This document shows positions 21,223 through 22,278 of a DNA stretch of 22,278 bases, piece by piece. The translations under genes were made by a program, and so were the position numbers. The stretch spans positions 1-22,278 of the forward strand of contig CAZYVT010000059.1 in NCBI GenBank assembly GCA_964651335.1. Direction: 5' to 3'. Each line of letters starts with the position of its first letter. Positions within the stretch are counted from its first letter, which is position 1. Origin of the DNA: 2-02-FULL-66-14 sp964651335 (GTDB lineage: Bacteria; Pseudomonadota; Gammaproteobacteria; Burkholderiales; SG8-39). The notes under the pieces were generated by a model. The model was not told the DNA's origin. It did not search any database and saw nothing but the letters and a program-made list of their open reading frames with translations.

Positions 21223-22278
21223 TCAGGGCGCCGGCAGCCTCCCGAACACTTTCTCGAGCGCGAGCCCGATGGCGAGCAGCTTGCGATCGCTTCCGGCCGG
21301 ACCATCCAGCTCGAGTCCGATCGGCAATCCTGCCTGTGTGCGGGCAATCGGAATCGATAGCCCCGGGATCCCGGCATTGCTTCCCGGGTCGGTGTTCTGG
21401 ATGAAGGTCGGAAAAGTCGGCACATCCTGGCCGTTCAGTTTCGTCTTCTCGTCATCGCCGATCGGTGCGGCGGGCAGCGGCGTTGTCGGAAACGCGAGCG
21501 CCGCGATCCTGTTCTTGGAGAATGTGTCGGCATAGAGCTTCTGCAACTTCGGGCGCGTCTCGAGTGCAGCCTTGTATGCCGCCGGCGGCATCGCCTTGGG
21601 CGCTCCGGGCACCACCATGCCGTCGAACACGCCTTTCACGTCCGGGCTCTTGATCTGTGCCGCCACGCCCTTCACGTCGAGCGGGATGCCGAACTTCTTC
21701 AGGTACTTCGCCAGATCCACATTCGCCTCGTACAGCGCGATCGGGAAGCTCACCTTGTTGTTGAGGTCGGCGAGCGCCGGCATATCCACGTCGACGATTT
21801 CGGCGCCCGCGGATTTCATCTTGTCCAGTGCCGCGAGCGTGAGCTTCTCAGTTTCCGCATCGAGTCCCTTGAAGAAATATGCCTTGTGTACTCCGATGCG
21901 GATTCCCTTCAGCGCTGCGGGGGAAACTTTGTCCCTTGCACCCGTCACAACGTTGTCGAGCAGGATCAGATCCTCCACGGTGCGCGCCATCGGTCCGGCG
22001 GTGTCGCGCGTATGCGCGATCGGCGTGATGCCTTCCTGCGAGTAGCGCTTGAGCGTCGGGCGCAAGCCGGCAATGCCGTTCAGCGCGGCAGGGATGCGGA
22101 CCGAGCCGCCGGTATCGGAGCCTAGACCGGCGGGCGCCATGTGTGCGGCGATCGCGACAGCGGTGCCGCCCGAGGAGCCGCCGGGGATCCGCTTCGGGTC
22201 GTACGGGTTGCGCGCAGGGCCGAACGCCCCATTGTTGGTCGTAATGCCGAACGCAAGCTCGTGCATGTTGGTCTTGCC
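21223..22278 (-). CDS. Amidase signature family amidase (N-terminal part outside window)
   Basis: The frame is open to the window edge, so this is a 5'-truncated gene; the ATG at 22266 is internal because GKTN precedes it, part of the family segment GKTNMHELAFG. The amidase signature is clear: PGGSSGGTAVAIAAHMAPAG followed by LGSDTGGSVRIPAALNG, containing the Ser of the Ser-cisSer-Lys triad. The catalytic Lys lies upstream and is not visible. The C-terminal part ends with the family pattern GIPGLSIPIARTQAGLPIGL. It hydrolyses amides to carboxylates. The ending of the nitrile hydratase route would need such an enzyme, but this gene is not in that operon. About 350 residues are visible. Confidence 0.92.
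   Translation of the reverse strand, partial: GKTNMHELAFGITTNNGAFGPARNPYDPKRIPGGSSGGTAVAIAAHMAPAGLGSDTGGSVRIPAALNGIAGLRPTLKRYSQEGITPIAHTRDTAGPMARTVEDLILLDNVVTGARDKVSPAALKGIRIGVHKAYFFKGLDAETEKLTLAALDKMKSAGAEIVDVDMPALADLNNKVSFPIALYEANVDLAKYLKKFGIPLDVKGVAAQIKSPDVKGVFDGMVVPGAPKAMPPAAYKAALETRPKLQKLYADTFSKNRIAALAFPTTPLPAAPIGDDEKTKLNGQDVPTFPTFIQNTDPGSNAGIPGLSIPIARTQAGLPIGLELDGPAGSDRKLLAIGLALEKVFGRLPAP

Overview
The window is high-G+C DNA (66-77% in typical coding rows) with dense, often overlapping genes, frequent GTG/TTG starts and Shine-Dalgarno-type sites. The gene content fits a metabolically versatile betaproteobacterium of Burkholderiales type: a Bug/TctC-type periplasmic tricarboxylate receptor, a Rieske oxygenase, Co-type nitrile hydratase and an Old Yellow Enzyme. 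This assignment is inferred from gene content; there is no rRNA or other phylogenetic marker. I found no tRNA, rRNA, CRISPR array, transposase or integrase.

Layout. (1) 1-2656 (+): the 3' end of a 2-oxoacid:ferredoxin oxidoreductase beta subunit, followed by a 729-residue protein that joins a degenerate PFOR-like region to a C-terminal 4Fe-4S ferredoxin domain. (2) 2766-4222 (-): a lower-G+C island (45% in one sampled row) with four tightly packed small genes: a Cys-rich zinc-ribbon-like protein, a HEPN-like protein with an Rx4H motif, DUF4160 and DUF2442. (3) 4591-12529 (+): nine genes that overlap or nearly touch: a TPP-dependent enzyme, nitrile hydratase alpha, beta and accessory protein, 5-oxoprolinase subunits PxpB, PxpC and PxpA, an ene-reductase, and a DUF2817 zinc-peptidase-like protein. 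(4) 12542-16541 (-): a ferredoxin, an AprA/fumarate-reductase-type flavoprotein, a Rieske oxygenase and, at the 3' end, a Tyr/Pro-rich secreted protein. (5) 16676-17494 (+): a doubtful small ORF and a secreted helical protein. (6) 17587-20128 (-): a TTT/Bug receptor, Hsp33 and a LuxR-type regulator, each overlapping the next. (7) 20173-21210 (+): a Tat-exported M19 dipeptidase. (8) 21223-22278 (-): an amidase cut by the window edge.

How the genes may work together. The nine-gene unit looks like a catabolic operon for a nitrogen-containing compound. Nitrile hydratase would make an amide. The ATP-dependent oxoprolinase and/or the DUF2817 hydrolase could open or cleave an amide or lactam. The ene-reductase and the TPP enzyme would act on the carbon skeleton. 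The ferredoxin-flavoprotein-Rieske unit reads as an oxygenase with its own unusual electron supply. The most notable single-gene anomalies are an Hsp33 that has lost two of its four zinc/redox cysteines, a PxpB without a canonical start codon in the right place, and a PFOR-like protein whose TPP signature is gone.
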